Positions 1 through 11,240 of a stretch of 64,000 bases of DNA are shown in pieces. The stretch is from Wuchereria bancrofti (lineage: Eukaryota > Nematoda > Chromadorea > Rhabditida > Onchocercidae), in NCBI GenBank assembly GCA_005281725.1, contig SSBO01000009.1, positions 8,060,303 to 8,124,302 on the forward strand, read 5' to 3'. The translations under genes and the position numbers were made by a program. Numbering within the stretch: position 1 is the first letter of the stretch; the number at the start of each line of letters is the position of its first letter. Under the pieces are notes generated by a model. It was not told the DNA's origin. It searched no databases and saw only the letters and a program-made list of their open reading frames with translations.

Positions 1-2629
1 TTCTTCCTTAATTTCTTTCAAAAATTTATCACTTACACATTTTTTTCAATTATTTTTAAAATTTAGATAATTACAAAGAGATTACGAAATAGGAATAATC
101 AGTTAAATTAATAATTTTATTAATTGTTACCATGGTTGTTATTATTTATATTGCTTTACTTATTTGAATCATAAATTTATCTGATAATTTACTTATTTAC
201 TAGATTAATCGATAATTTATATATTCTTTCTCGATTAATGTAGAGATTGAGTAATTTATGTTAGAAACTGAAATATTTTTTGCTCCAACAGCAGCATTAA
301 TCAATTTGTAGCTAAAGAAATTTTATTCGAATTTAATCAAAAAACTTTTAATAGTATATTATTGACTTTCTTAAATAAAGAATTCTCGGCCGAAAATTTT
401 ACTTTCTTGAATTTTTTTTCTTAAAAATTAAAATCTTAAATTTTAAATTTTTTCTTAAATTTTTTTTTCCTATAAATTGCTCAAATTTATGGAAAAAAAA
501 ATATATCTCTGATAGAAATTAACAAAGAAAATTTTATTTTCTGATAGAAATGTAAAAACTGAAGAAAAAAAAATGCCAATACAACATTTTTAAACCTAAT
601 TTTATTTTTAACCTAATTTTATTTTCAAATCTAATTTTATAAAATATTACCAGTTGCAGTGAAAATTTAATCAAATTACAATTTTGACTTTATTCACTTG
701 TCAGCTTTCAGAAATAAAAAGCTAATAAATTGAAGATTTTCTTTTTTTGAAAAAGCTCTCAAAATTTGACCGTTACATTTTTTTTTTTTTTCATCAAATT
801 GTCACAGTTTTTTTTTTTTTGGGAAGAAGATGGAAAATTGAAAATTAATGAGCCTAGGGCCTATGTCTGTGCTATTGCTATTAATATATCTTATTGCTTA
901 AAGTGAAATAAAAATGTAAAAAAACGAATTGGAAAAGGAAATGAAAGAAAAAAATGATAATTTAAGCATTAAATATTTCCTAACGAACTATCAATTTATC
1001 GCATAATTTTAACTTTCTCTTTTTCTGTAATCAAAGTTAAAGATCAAATCTACTGATAACAAAAATTTTTTCACAAATAATTAAATTTTCATTTGCATTA
1101 AAGAAAATTCAAGAAAAATTTATATTCGATAAAAGCAAAAAAAAACTTTATATCTAAAAAAAATATTCCTTCTTATTTTAATAATTGCATTTAGTTCTTT
1201 GTTTTTAATACAAACAAAAAAAGAAGGTCAAAATGATAAAAATATGAGAATGAATTAGTAATATATTTCATATCTGTTATCATTTGCCACCAATAAATTC
1301 GCTAATATTGAATTATTAGTATTGTTTAAGGATTTTGAAAATTGTTAATTGAAAGATTGTTTGATGAATTGACGAAGTTAAAAGTTTCTTCTTGAGTAGA
1401 TAAATATTTTATTTTTCTCAAAATAAATTTTTTTTAAATGCAAATGAAAATTTAATAATTTATAAGGAAAATTTTAATACTAGTATATTTTATTTGATTT
1501 CTAATTTCAATGAAAAAAGCGAAATAATTTCAGGAATTATCGTAACCAATATTTTATTAATTTTACAATGTCTTTCTAAACTATGTTTTATTTATCTGTT
1601 TATAATTTGATTTAATTAATCTTCACTAACATTCATTAGTGAATTGAGTGCTCAGAATGAGCAATTAGCAAAACAATTTTCGCAGTATTGAAATATATCA
1701 AAGAAAAATGCCATATCATGAAGAAATGATCGTAATTTTGAAATTAAAAGGGAAAGTTTATTGGCATGTAGAATTTAATTTAATTTTAAATTGATTAATT
1801 TTATATTCATTGACAAGCTAGATATTTTCTTATTCAAATTCAATTTGGAAAATAATTTTATAATTGCTTTTGTCAATTCGAATGCATCTCGTATGCTCAT
1901 TAATTCATAGAAAAAAGAACAATGTTCATCATAAAATAAAGTAACGAGTTAGTTTGATTTACATATTTATTAGTATTTATGGTTTATTTCTTTTCTTTCT
2001 CTTTTTTTTGAAAAAAAAATTTAAAAAAAGCATTTTTGCTGTTATCATTTTTTGTTTTTATTTATTTATTTTTTTGTTTCCTAGAATTTTGAGTAGAAAA
2101 GCTAATTTAATGAAAACAAAAAGGAATTTAAATAGTCCTTTTAAAGACTTAAAATAAAATAAGCAACACAATTTCCTCGTTTTTTTGCCGATGAAGGAAT
2201 AAAATATGTAGGCAAATATCTATTTCAAACAAACAATAAAAGATATAAACAAAAAAAAAATATCAAATTTTATTCAATAATCCACAGAAATATTTTAATA
2301 AAATTATTTAAAGAAAAAACAAAATTTTTAATAAAATTATTAATAAAAGAATTACGCGAATTATTTCACAAATTTCGATATTTCTTTCTTTTTTTAATTC
2401 TTAAGGATAATGTTAAATTTGTTATCGACGAGAAATCAATGCATATCGCAATGAATACTGCGGTCGATTGCAGTAAAATTTTCAAATTTAATAAATTACT
2501 CTGTCATTTGAAACAATTAAAATACAATAATCTTCTTATATTTCATATTTCATCTGAAAAATAAAAGAAAATGAAAAATTATTTTGTAGAATTAAATTCA
2601 TTCTTTCAGAATTTATTACAAATTCTTAG
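1..2629. other. AT-rich intergenic region, no gene recognised
   Basis: Very AT-rich sequence with many A and T homopolymer runs. Open frames here, such as a Phe/Lys/Ile-rich one at 1954-2157 that begins with TTG, have the composition of translated AT-rich noise and lack splice or homology support. I see no RNA gene, transposon or conserved exon. If the exon-like acidic repeat at 2630 belongs to a gene, its 5' exons would have to lie here or further left, but I could not identify any. Confidence 0.6.
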
Positions 2630-3397
2630 GAAGATGATGGATGTGCAGTAGAAAATGATGATCAAACGATAGAAAATGATGATCAAACGATAGAAAATGA
2701 TGATCAAACGATAGAAAATGATGATCAAACGATAGAAAATGATGATCAAACGATAGAAAATGATGATCAAACGATAGAAAATGATGATCAAACGATAGAA
2801 AATGATGATCAAACGATAGAAAATGATGATCAAACGATAGAAAATGATGATCAAACGATAGAAAATGATGATCAAACGATAGAAAATGATGATCAAACGA
2901 TAGAAAATGATGATCAAACGATAGAAAATGATGATCAAACGATAGAAAATGATGATCAAACGATAGAAAATGATGATCAAACGATAGAAAATGATGATCA
3001 AACGATAGAAAATGATGATCAAACGATAGAAAATGATGATCAAACGATAGAAAATGATGATCAAACGATAGAAAATGATGATCAAACGATAGAAAATGAT
3101 GATCAAACGATAGAAAATGATGATCAAACGATAGAAAATGATGATCAAACGATAGAAAATGATGATCAAACGATAGAAAATGATGATTAAACGATAGAAA
3201 ATGATGATCAAACGATAGAAAATGATGATCAAACGATAGAAAATGATGATCAAACGATAGAAAATGATGATCAAACGATAGAAAATGATGATCAAACGAT
3301 AGAAAATGATGATCAAACGATAGAAAATGATGATCAAACGATAGAAAATGATGATCAAACGATAGAAATGATGAAAAATAAAAAAAAAAATTATTGA
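2630..3397 (+). other. Exon-like acidic heptad-repeat frame with one internal stop
   Basis: On the plus strand a possible 3' splice site (TTCTTAG, ending at 2629) is followed at once by an open frame. It reads EDDGCAV, then 34 copies of ENDDQTI, then a Lys/Asn-rich tail ending in TGA at 3395-3397, and an AATAAA motif overlaps the stop. The frame contains no start codon, so it could only be a downstream exon. A C-to-T change turns one CAA into TAA at 3188-3190, so a real product would end in copy 26. I recognise no homologous protein and could not find upstream exons. This may be a terminal exon, a decayed one, or a satellite that happens to be open. Confidence 0.25.
2651..3364. repeat. 21-bp minisatellite, 34 head-to-tail copies
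   Basis: Thirty-four tandem copies of the 21-bp unit GAAAATGATGATCAAACGAT+A run without gaps. They are nearly identical: the only difference I found is a C-to-T change at 3188 in copy 26. Because 21 is divisible by three, open frames run through the array on both strands. The minus strand reads as a hydrophobic FYRLIII repeat and the plus strand as an acidic ENDDQTI repeat. The near-perfect homogeneity points to recent expansion or ongoing homogenisation. Confidence 0.97.
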
Positions 3398-4301
3398 ATA
3401 AACAACTTTTGTCAATTTATTCAATAATACAGATATTTTTATGAATATTTCATGGGTTATTTCATCACAAATACTAGCTATTTAACATTTCAGTTTAATA
3501 AATTTTTTAAGGAATGAATTTTGATAATCGATTCATGCTCAAATTAATATGAATCATTTCTAATTTTTTTATTATCCTGTTTCATTTTTGCAAAAAGTGA
3601 AGTATTAAATTACTTCTTTCCTGTGTAAAATTTAAGTTCTTCATAATGCAAGCTTGCTATGTGAATAATAAATACAACCAGGTAGCAAATATTTTGAACT
3701 TACCTGCCTTTTTATATTTTTGTCTTGTTTAAAATGCACGAATTGTTCGTTGTTATTTCATTTTGGAACAATGCATTAAGCAAAACAAACAAAACAAGAA
3801 AAGAATGTGTATTTGAGAAAAAAAAAAGGAAATTACATATTATTACGTGGATTATAAATAATTTGGAGAAGTAGCGTACGTGACGAAAATTTGTAAAGCT
3901 AAATGATGGAAACTGTGGCATAGTATTAAAAATAGTGAATTTTTAGATTCCAAAAAATGTTTTATTGTCCCTTGTGTACCATAAAAAAGGTATAATTAGC
4001 TAGGCTATTTTTATTTCAGAAAATAATTGTAATATAGAAAAATGGAAAAAGAAATGACAAAAAAAAGTTTGAAATCTATATCAATGCATTTCCTGTAATT
4101 TAACCTTACTAAAAATTATGCTAGAAAATTACAGATTATTCATTATTTGAGAAATAAAGTGGCAAATATAATAAGTGAGGTTAGAAATATAAGCAAATGG
4201 AAATTTAAACTTTTCAATGAAGTTAAAATTAAAACTTTGGCAATTAAAATTATTTAGAATTCATCATATTGAAGTCAAAAAATTTAAACCAATTATTGGT
4301 T

Positions 4302-4353
4302 TTTCAATAAATTAACCGCAAAAAAAAAATTTTTTTTGGTTAATTTATTGAAA
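4302..4353. repeat. Perfect inverted repeat (16-bp arms, A/T loop)
   Basis: The left arm TTTCAATAAATTAACC (4302-4317) is exactly complementary to the right arm GGTTAATTTATTGAAA (4338-4353). The 20-base spacer is mostly an A run followed by a T run, which can also pair, so nearly the whole 52 bp can fold into one hairpin or extrude as a cruciform. No gene flanks it closely. It could be a remnant of a small palindromic element. Confidence 0.9.
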
Positions 4354-4389
4354 GCGTAAAAAAAAGCGTAAATAGAAGCGTAAAAAATT
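4354..4389. repeat. Three-copy 12-bp tandem repeat (GCGTAAAnAnAA)
   Basis: GCGTAAA recurs at 12-bp spacing three times directly after the hairpin. It is short and imperfect, probably a slippage product. Confidence 0.6.
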
Positions 4390-7300
4390 GAGAAAACGAA
4401 AAAAGGAAGAAAGAAAGAGGAAAAGAGTAGAAAATGAGCAAAAAAGAAACAAATAACTAGGCAGATTAGAATTGGCCGATATTCTGAGTGTCGATGTGTC
4501 ATTAGCCAATACATTGTCGTAGTCATAGTAGAAATGAGCCTAGTGGTTTGGTATTATCCATAAACAAAAACTCCTTTTGAAATGTCAATACTTTTTTAGA
4601 AAAGTTTTTAAGCTTGCTGAGAGTAACATTTTCAAAATGAATATTAAATTTCTCCGCTTCTTTTTTTTTTTCGTTTTCACTATTGGCCAATTTACAACAA
4701 ATCTTTGCTTTCACAATCAAAGATTTCATTTTAATTAAACGTAAACAATAGTAGCATAATGCATGAAATGTTAACTTCTTCATTTGAAATTAATTTATTT
4801 TGTTTACCAAATTCTAAGCTTTGTTAATTAGCTTATCAAAGATTAGAAAGATGAAACGATAGTGACTCATTTCTCTCATTATATCATCATTAATATTTCA
4901 TTCGATTTTTTATTTTTTACTTTTTTTTCAAGCTTGACTTATTAGCATTCCCATAAACAAATCTGTTAGATCGTATTTAAACAATTTTATTTATTTTGTA
5001 AGGAGTTATCTGTTAATAATTAAAATTGATTATTTGAAAAAATTTTTTTGATATCTTTTATTTATTATTTTGATACATCACAAATTTACAATAATGACAC
5101 TGCTATGATGAACTGGAAAAGCTTCGAAATTCTGTCCATTGAAATTTATCAAATCTCTAACAATAATTCATAAAGCTTGATGATTTTTAGTCTCAATTCA
5201 ATCAATCATTTAGTTCAATACAAATCATTAAATTTGATTAAATAAAATAATTTTCATTCGTCATTCGCTCAAATACCCGTAATAAAACTTGAATGCGGCA
5301 AATGTGTTATACATAAAACAAATGCGCCAGTGAGAAAATAAAAATTAATTCGCAGCTAAAAAAAGATAATTAGTTATATGGAATGAAATAACGAAAAAGT
5401 AAAACATATTATGAAACATCGTCTAATTGAAGAAATTTCAGCTATCGGAGCTTTTTTTTTGTTTCTAATATATTTTAGGTTTGAATGATTTATTGACAAA
5501 TATAAATTTACAATAGAAACAATGATTGATAAAAATATAGGAATATTTTTATTACTGAAATATTACTGGAATTATGTATCATTTGGATTCACTGATTGCA
5601 TTTTCTTCAGTCACTTTCGAATTTACTTATTTTTCATCATCCTTAATTCATCTGTGAAAGCCTATTCATTAGGATAGGTGTAAAACATATGTGACAATAT
5701 AATATCTCAGCACTTATTTATATGGTAAAAAAAAATGGTTGACTGAATTGAAATTGATTGCAAAATTTTAAGCAAAAAATTGAAATCACAAAAAAAAATA
5801 AAAAAATTTCATTGCTTTATGAATGTAAAGTTTACATTAAAAAAGATGGAATGAATTAGTCATTAAGTTGAATTGAGAAACAATCTTGAAGCTCTATTTT
5901 TTAACTCAAAAAAAGACAAAATACAAAAACTTGATATCTTACTGCTATGTTGTCTTTAACTTCATACAATCGTTCATATTTATATGAGATTATCCTACTC
6001 ATCATTATTCTTATCATTACATCCATTGTCAAATGCTTAATAAAAATTGTTGATTATGTCGAGAAATTCGAAATAATCTCTCGAACCTTCAAATAACTTA
6101 CAAAATATAACAAATAGAATTGTATTAATCCATAATACTAGAATGTGTCTTAACTAAACATTCCTTAAAGAATTATAAAGCTGTTTCAAATTGCATCATG
6201 TAAGCAGTTACTATTCCAACACTCATCTTCCCATTGTGGCTGAGCTTGTCTAGAAATTTCCAACAGTTAATAAAGGGTATGTGCATTGTTTAATATGTTA
6301 AAAATTACTCCTTTGCTTCAAACCAAATTTGCTTACAATGTCGAAATGTTGTAAAGGTTTTCTAATCTAATAATCATTCTTTGACAAACTGACAATCTCC
6401 TACTATATAAAGAGCAAAGACCATCTGATAGCTCTTTACTCAGTGTAATCATGTGCTTGTTGCAAGTCAAAGCCCACTGTATATGGATTTAAATCCTTCG
6501 TTTCTGTCAGTTTTTTGTACCAGCAAGTTATGGTTCGGCCACCCTCCCTCACTCATTTAATTCGGTTCATTTAAATCCTTTAAGTTCCTCATCAATTTTT
6601 TTTCATCCTATTCATAGATAACTCTACGAAATTATCAGTGTATTGTTGCTATAGACTAATACCTATGTATTGTGGTTGCTAGTGAATAAAATCATTATGA
6701 TAGACCTTTCAATCAACGCATTCGTCTATATCACCAAAATAAATAACAATTAAGGAAGATACTTGAGCATACGAAAGCCCAATTCGACTCTAAGCTCCAA
6801 GTTTCACGATAAATTGTATTAAAGCATGCTGAAATGAAATATGTATCTAAAATTGCAACACACTGATAGATCATTGGATGATTTCTTTTTCCCTTCTTCT
6901 TTCAATAAATGAAATGATTTCATCAGTGTGAGAGAAGGAAATGACCAAATAATAACAGACTCATTTGAGCAGTCTTATAAATAAATGAAATTTTTTATGC
7001 ATGGAAGTTAGGAGTAGTAAAATAGGAAATTAATGCTTTTATATGGATACTATTTAAATTATTTTGTATAGGATAATTGCTAAAGAGTTTTTTGTTTCCT
7101 TTGAAACCAAGGAAAAAAGCGATAATAATATGGCAAAAGTTAAGCAAGTGAAAATCTACGTTCAAATAGTGCAATTAAATTTTCTAAAATCAATTTGAAT
7201 TTATTCAACCAAACTTATAAACAAAAAAAAAATTGTTCAACATGAAGAAAGTTTTTCCAACAATAAACAGATAAGTTTTGTAATTTATTTATGCAGCTAC

Positions 7301-8485
7301 CTTTTTTCAAACTTTAAACGATAAAATAAAAAAAGGAAAAGCATAAATAACTTAAAAAGGTTTTGTTAATACTTTTGCACTTCTGTTTACTAAAATGTTA
7401 GGGATTTTCTCATGAGAAAAGAGATTTGAGGATGAATGTGAGGAAAAATGATTTAAAATGGCAGTCTCTTAACCTTTTTGTGACTTCTTTTTTTTTTTGT
7501 TTCTTATAATTATTGACAAAATTTTATCGCAATCTTTTGAAATTTCCATGAAAACATAATTTTCAAATTTTTGTAAAATGGTAGATAATGTAAGGAATTC
7601 TTGCATTACTACGCAGATGATGGTATGACATGATTTGACTTCATTTTAAACTAAAACAGTTCGTTAATCCGAAAACTATGTAATGTATAAATTAAATATA
7701 CAGAAAAGATTAGATATCAACAGCAAAGATTCCTAATGTTTCTATAAAAAATACACTTCATATGGTATAAATGAGGATGACATTTTCAAACTAAAACAAT
7801 CTCCAAAAAATTTCGTCTGCTATAACCTCTGGAAGTCCCACAAAGTTTGAAATCAAGTTTGTGATGCATATCGACGTCTGTCCGTTGTATTTCCAAAGCA
7901 ATTTTTGAAGTCAGTGTCGGCAAAATCTATTTAATTACTTGACTACTACTAAACTGCTTCAGTGATGTTACTAGTGCTAGAAAGAATTGATCCATACTTA
8001 AAAGTCGACATGCAGATCAACACATATACTTTGCAAATATTTGCACCGCTATGTAAAAACAGAACTGAGAACTCCAAAATTGCCCAACAATGAAGTAACC
8101 GAAATCTTGAAGCAAAATTAGACTTCTAATTCAATTATAATCATAACTTTCTCCTTTGTGAAGCAATGCAAACGAATAAATTTAATTGAATTCTCATCAA
8201 AAAAACAAAATATCACTGAAATATAAGATCAGAAAAAACGAAGTGCCAACAGAATGAGGTTAATTAAAAGCAGTAAATAAACAAAACGAGAATTTTATAA
8301 ACAATTCGAAATAGAAAATGATCTCCAAAGACCATTATACAGCTGCACTAGGAAAGATTACTAAGGAAAGAGATCTTTATAATAAGGATTTTCTTTTTTA
8401 GGCATATTAAAATTTATATAGCAAGAATGATAGCAAAAAAATTTGAAATATCGAGAAATAAAATCAGAGGAAAGTAAAGCAAAAA

Positions 8486-10283
8486 TTATAATCGTCTTAA
8501 TCGATTTGGATTATATATTTTGAAAGCAAGACCATCATTTTGTGATTCTTCTTCATCAGTATTTTCCGTCTCGTCATCTTCGTCCAGTTCTTCACTTTCT
8601 AAAAAAGTATTTTAAAAACGATTAAGAATGAATATAATGAATTAAAATCAAAAACCGCAAAAAGCAATGTAAAAAACTTAACATAAATATCTGAAGGGCA
8701 TCCAGAGGTCAGTGCTGAAAAAGTGATTTCAAATGATTTATATTTTTTCCAGCATTGAGTAACCATTAAAAAAGTTCTACAATAACCCCCGCAACAGTAT
8801 GATAGACCAAAAGTTAAACCGCAAAATGGATACTGACCAGCAATTCTGTATTCTACCTTTGAGTAATCTGCGATACTCTCCTGCCTTTTCGTAGTCCTCC
8901 TTTCAAATAGCATTGGAATTTTCAAGATATAGTTAATTTAGCTTTACATTAGAATTATAACGAATGAATCTTTCGGACATGTAATACTTCAAACATAGAT
9001 GACTTTGAAGAGAACCTGTTAAATCGGAGAAATCACCCATCGAGCTGTCGTCATCCTTCTTTTCATTATCTTCATCACTAGTGTCATCATTCGTATCACT
9101 GGGTGGTAACATATCTTCATCGATAACGTCATGCCTTTTCACACTGCCAGCAATAATACCTCTCTTTGCTTCACGAGTTATACTTTCTGCATATGACTCG
9201 AATCTAAAAACAAATTGTTTGAAACCATAGACATTAAATGCGACTTCTTTTCTGCAGTGTAAAACGAGATTTCCCTGTTTCTTGCTTGAACTGTCCATCA
9301 TACTTAAGATCCTATTTTTATACATATTTACACTTTTTTTCACAGCCTTACTTCTTTAGACGTATTTCTTTAGAAATATACTTCTTTAGACAGATTACTA
9401 CTAGAAATATACTTGTATACTTCTTTAGACAATCAAACAGTCATACAACATATGTTACAATGTGTAAATATGTAAATGTCATTGTGAAAATGAATAAACA
9501 AAACGAAACAGTAAAAATGGTAGAACTTCATTAAATAAAGACATATATGAAATGAAGTACAAACCTTTTGGGCCACATTTTTTGCTCCCTCAGGTATAAA
9601 ACATTTTCTTTATCCAAAATCTGCGTAATTTCTGCCTTCACTTTGATACCTTCTTTTATCGGTACAACAAAAATAAAAGTACCTCGTTTGACATAAATTG
9701 TCTCTCTAAATTTCCTTGGCATGCTTACTAAATATTTCTCGCCATTTTCATCATCCACCTGAAAAATACACCAGTCCAATTAAATAAAATGAACGCTTCT
9801 ATGTAATGAAAATGGATAAACAAATCATATTTGCAAATTTAAAAGTTGAAATGAGTACTGCTGACTTATTATATCCATTGCAAACTGTTCAAGAACTAAA
9901 TGTACATTAGCATGGATGGAAGTAATGAAACTGTAAGTTCTTATATCAATTTTGAATAAAAATTTAAGCAAAAGTCAATTCTGCATCAAACCAGAATTAG
10001 TTTGAGTACATGCTGATCATATATATCTAAAGTAATAAATTATGCAGTTCAAAAGTAGATAAGTATAGAAAAAAATCAAAAATTTTCCTCAACAGTCAAC
10101 AATGATGTTGTAGCAATGTTTTTTCTATACTTACTAACTGAAGAATAAATGATTCTGTCTAACCTCGTGCAAATTCCTTCCTGGAGATGTCAAAACACGT
10201 GCGATGATTTCATTCTCTTTCGGCAAGAACAATTCACTTTCCGCCTGTTTCATCACAAAACGTTTTTTCGTAGCAAGAGACAT
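8486..10283 (-). CDS. EIF1AD: EIF1AD homologue, S1-like RNA-binding protein
   Basis: Four exons read on the minus strand: 10283-10164, 9758-9565, 9203-9016 and 8598-8486. They join in phase to give 204 residues. The protein opens MSLATKKRF and continues RVLTSPGRNLHE, matching the conserved N-terminus of EIF1AD almost position by position. An S1/OB-fold core of the eIF1A family follows (about residues 20-105), with the signature LVSMPRKFRETIYVKRG and the segment KVKAEI. The last 75 residues are low-complexity and acidic (runs of Asp, Glu and Ser), as in the family; the human protein is somewhat shorter at about 165 residues. EIF1AD is a nuclear RNA-binding protein related to translation factor eIF1A but not known to be an initiation factor itself. 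The start is the only ATG aligned with the family start. A TCTACAG sits 8 bases upstream and could be a trans-splice acceptor. Confidence 0.93.
9204..9564 (-). repeat. EIF1AD intron with repeated CTTCTTTAGAC motif
   Basis: This intron between EIF1AD exons 2 and 3 carries several dispersed copies of ACTTCTTTAGAC and its variant ATTTCTTTAGAAATATAC between about 9350 and 9430. The copies are irregularly spaced. I see no coding or RNA gene here; local duplication is the simplest explanation. Confidence 0.5.
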
Positions 10284-10841
10284 AGTTAATACTGTAGACG
10301 ATATGAATAATCCTTGTATGCTTGTACTAGGTTCACAATTACGATATGGTAAATGCGATAATACAGCGATAGCCAGGATGTCAAAAGTTTCTACAATTTC
10401 AAAGTTTTTAAAAAAAAGAAGTCAAAAATTGTTATATAGTGCATAAATGATGTATATCACATAAATACAAAAACTCACGTGATTTATGCTTGTTTCCTAA
10501 ATCAGTAAAAGTTTTCAAGTAAAAGCAATCTGTAGGTGAAATTTTTTCATTTACAGGTGAAAGTAAAACTTTTTTCAAGTATATTCTTAACATAATTTAA
10601 TTAAATTTTAATACTGTAGCAAAGCGATAAGCTGTAAGTAACAAAGTAAATGAAAGCTAACGAGAAAAAGAACGCTTAACTCCTCTTTCCCTCTACTAAC
10701 ACATCACCCACTCGCCGTATGCTATCCATGTGAAGCTGAATTTTGTTAGGTCAGTAAAATTCGTTCAGCTCTGCTAATTAGTGAAAAGTGGTAACTTTTG
10801 TGTTCAGTGGTATCACTGGCAGGTTAATAAGTAGTTGCAAA

Positions 10842-10920
10842 TCAGATGAGATCAAGTGACAAGTCAGATGAGGTCAAGTGACAAGTCAGATGAGGTCAAG
10901 TGACAAGTCAGATGAGGTCA
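10842..10920. repeat. 22-bp tandem repeat, about 3.6 copies
   Basis: The unit TCAGATGAGGTCAAGTGACA+AG is repeated at 10842, 10864 and 10886 with a partial copy at 10908. The first copy differs by one base (GAGATC in place of GAGGTC). It lies about 560 bp upstream of the EIF1AD start codon. Confidence 0.9.
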
Positions 10921-11104
10921 AATTAAGCATATGTTATCATAATATTACACTTAACCTTTTTTACGAACATAGAGCACTGTATTTTACAGATTTCAGTTGA
11001 TTGCATGCAATATCACATTGTACTATTGCAATGTAATTTTGCATGTCCCAGCAATTACATTATCAGTTGACACTTACTACAAATCGTTGATAAGTTTAGC
11101 TAAC

Positions 11105-11240
11105 ATCAAAGTATCATTGTCATCATAATAACATATTATGGTATCATTGTCATTATAGTATCGCAATATCATTGTCATCATAAAATTATATCGTGGTGTC
11201 ATCATCTTCATAGTATCATTGTCATCAATCATATGTTATT
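11105..11240. repeat. Degenerate TATCATTGTCATCA-like repeat
   Basis: Copies of TATCATTGTCAT with variable connecting bases occur at irregular spacing across about 135 bp. It is imperfect and probably an old, diverged tandem array. Confidence 0.6.

Larger units (their letters stand above)
3398..8485. other. Intergenic region, no gene recognised
   Basis: Five kilobases of AT-rich DNA. It holds a perfect hairpin at 4302-4353, a small 12-bp repeat just after it, and two stretches that are less AT-rich (about 6180-6720 and 7790-8110). I could not assign those stretches to any gene or element. The second contains a minus-strand open stretch of about 45 codons without start or splice support. No tRNA, rRNA or transposase was recognised. 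Confidence 0.55.

Noticed and set aside
2606..3424. 272-codon minus-strand frame of FYRLIII repeats
   Set aside because: It is simply the 21-bp satellite read on the other strand; the hydrophobic heptad has no homologue that I know and flanking codons are low-complexity.
4293..4783. Two adjacent minus-strand frames of 77 and 86 codons
   Set aside because: They span the hairpin and homopolymer runs, have biased Phe/Lys composition, and match nothing recognisable.
6525..6550. GGTTCGGCCACC as a possible tRNA B box
   Set aside because: It does not match the B-box consensus at key positions, and no A box or cloverleaf could be drawn upstream.
8599..8925. Minus-strand 108-codon frame inside EIF1AD
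   Set aside because: It lies in the intron between exons 3 and 4. The exons on either side splice in phase without it and the family has no such segment.
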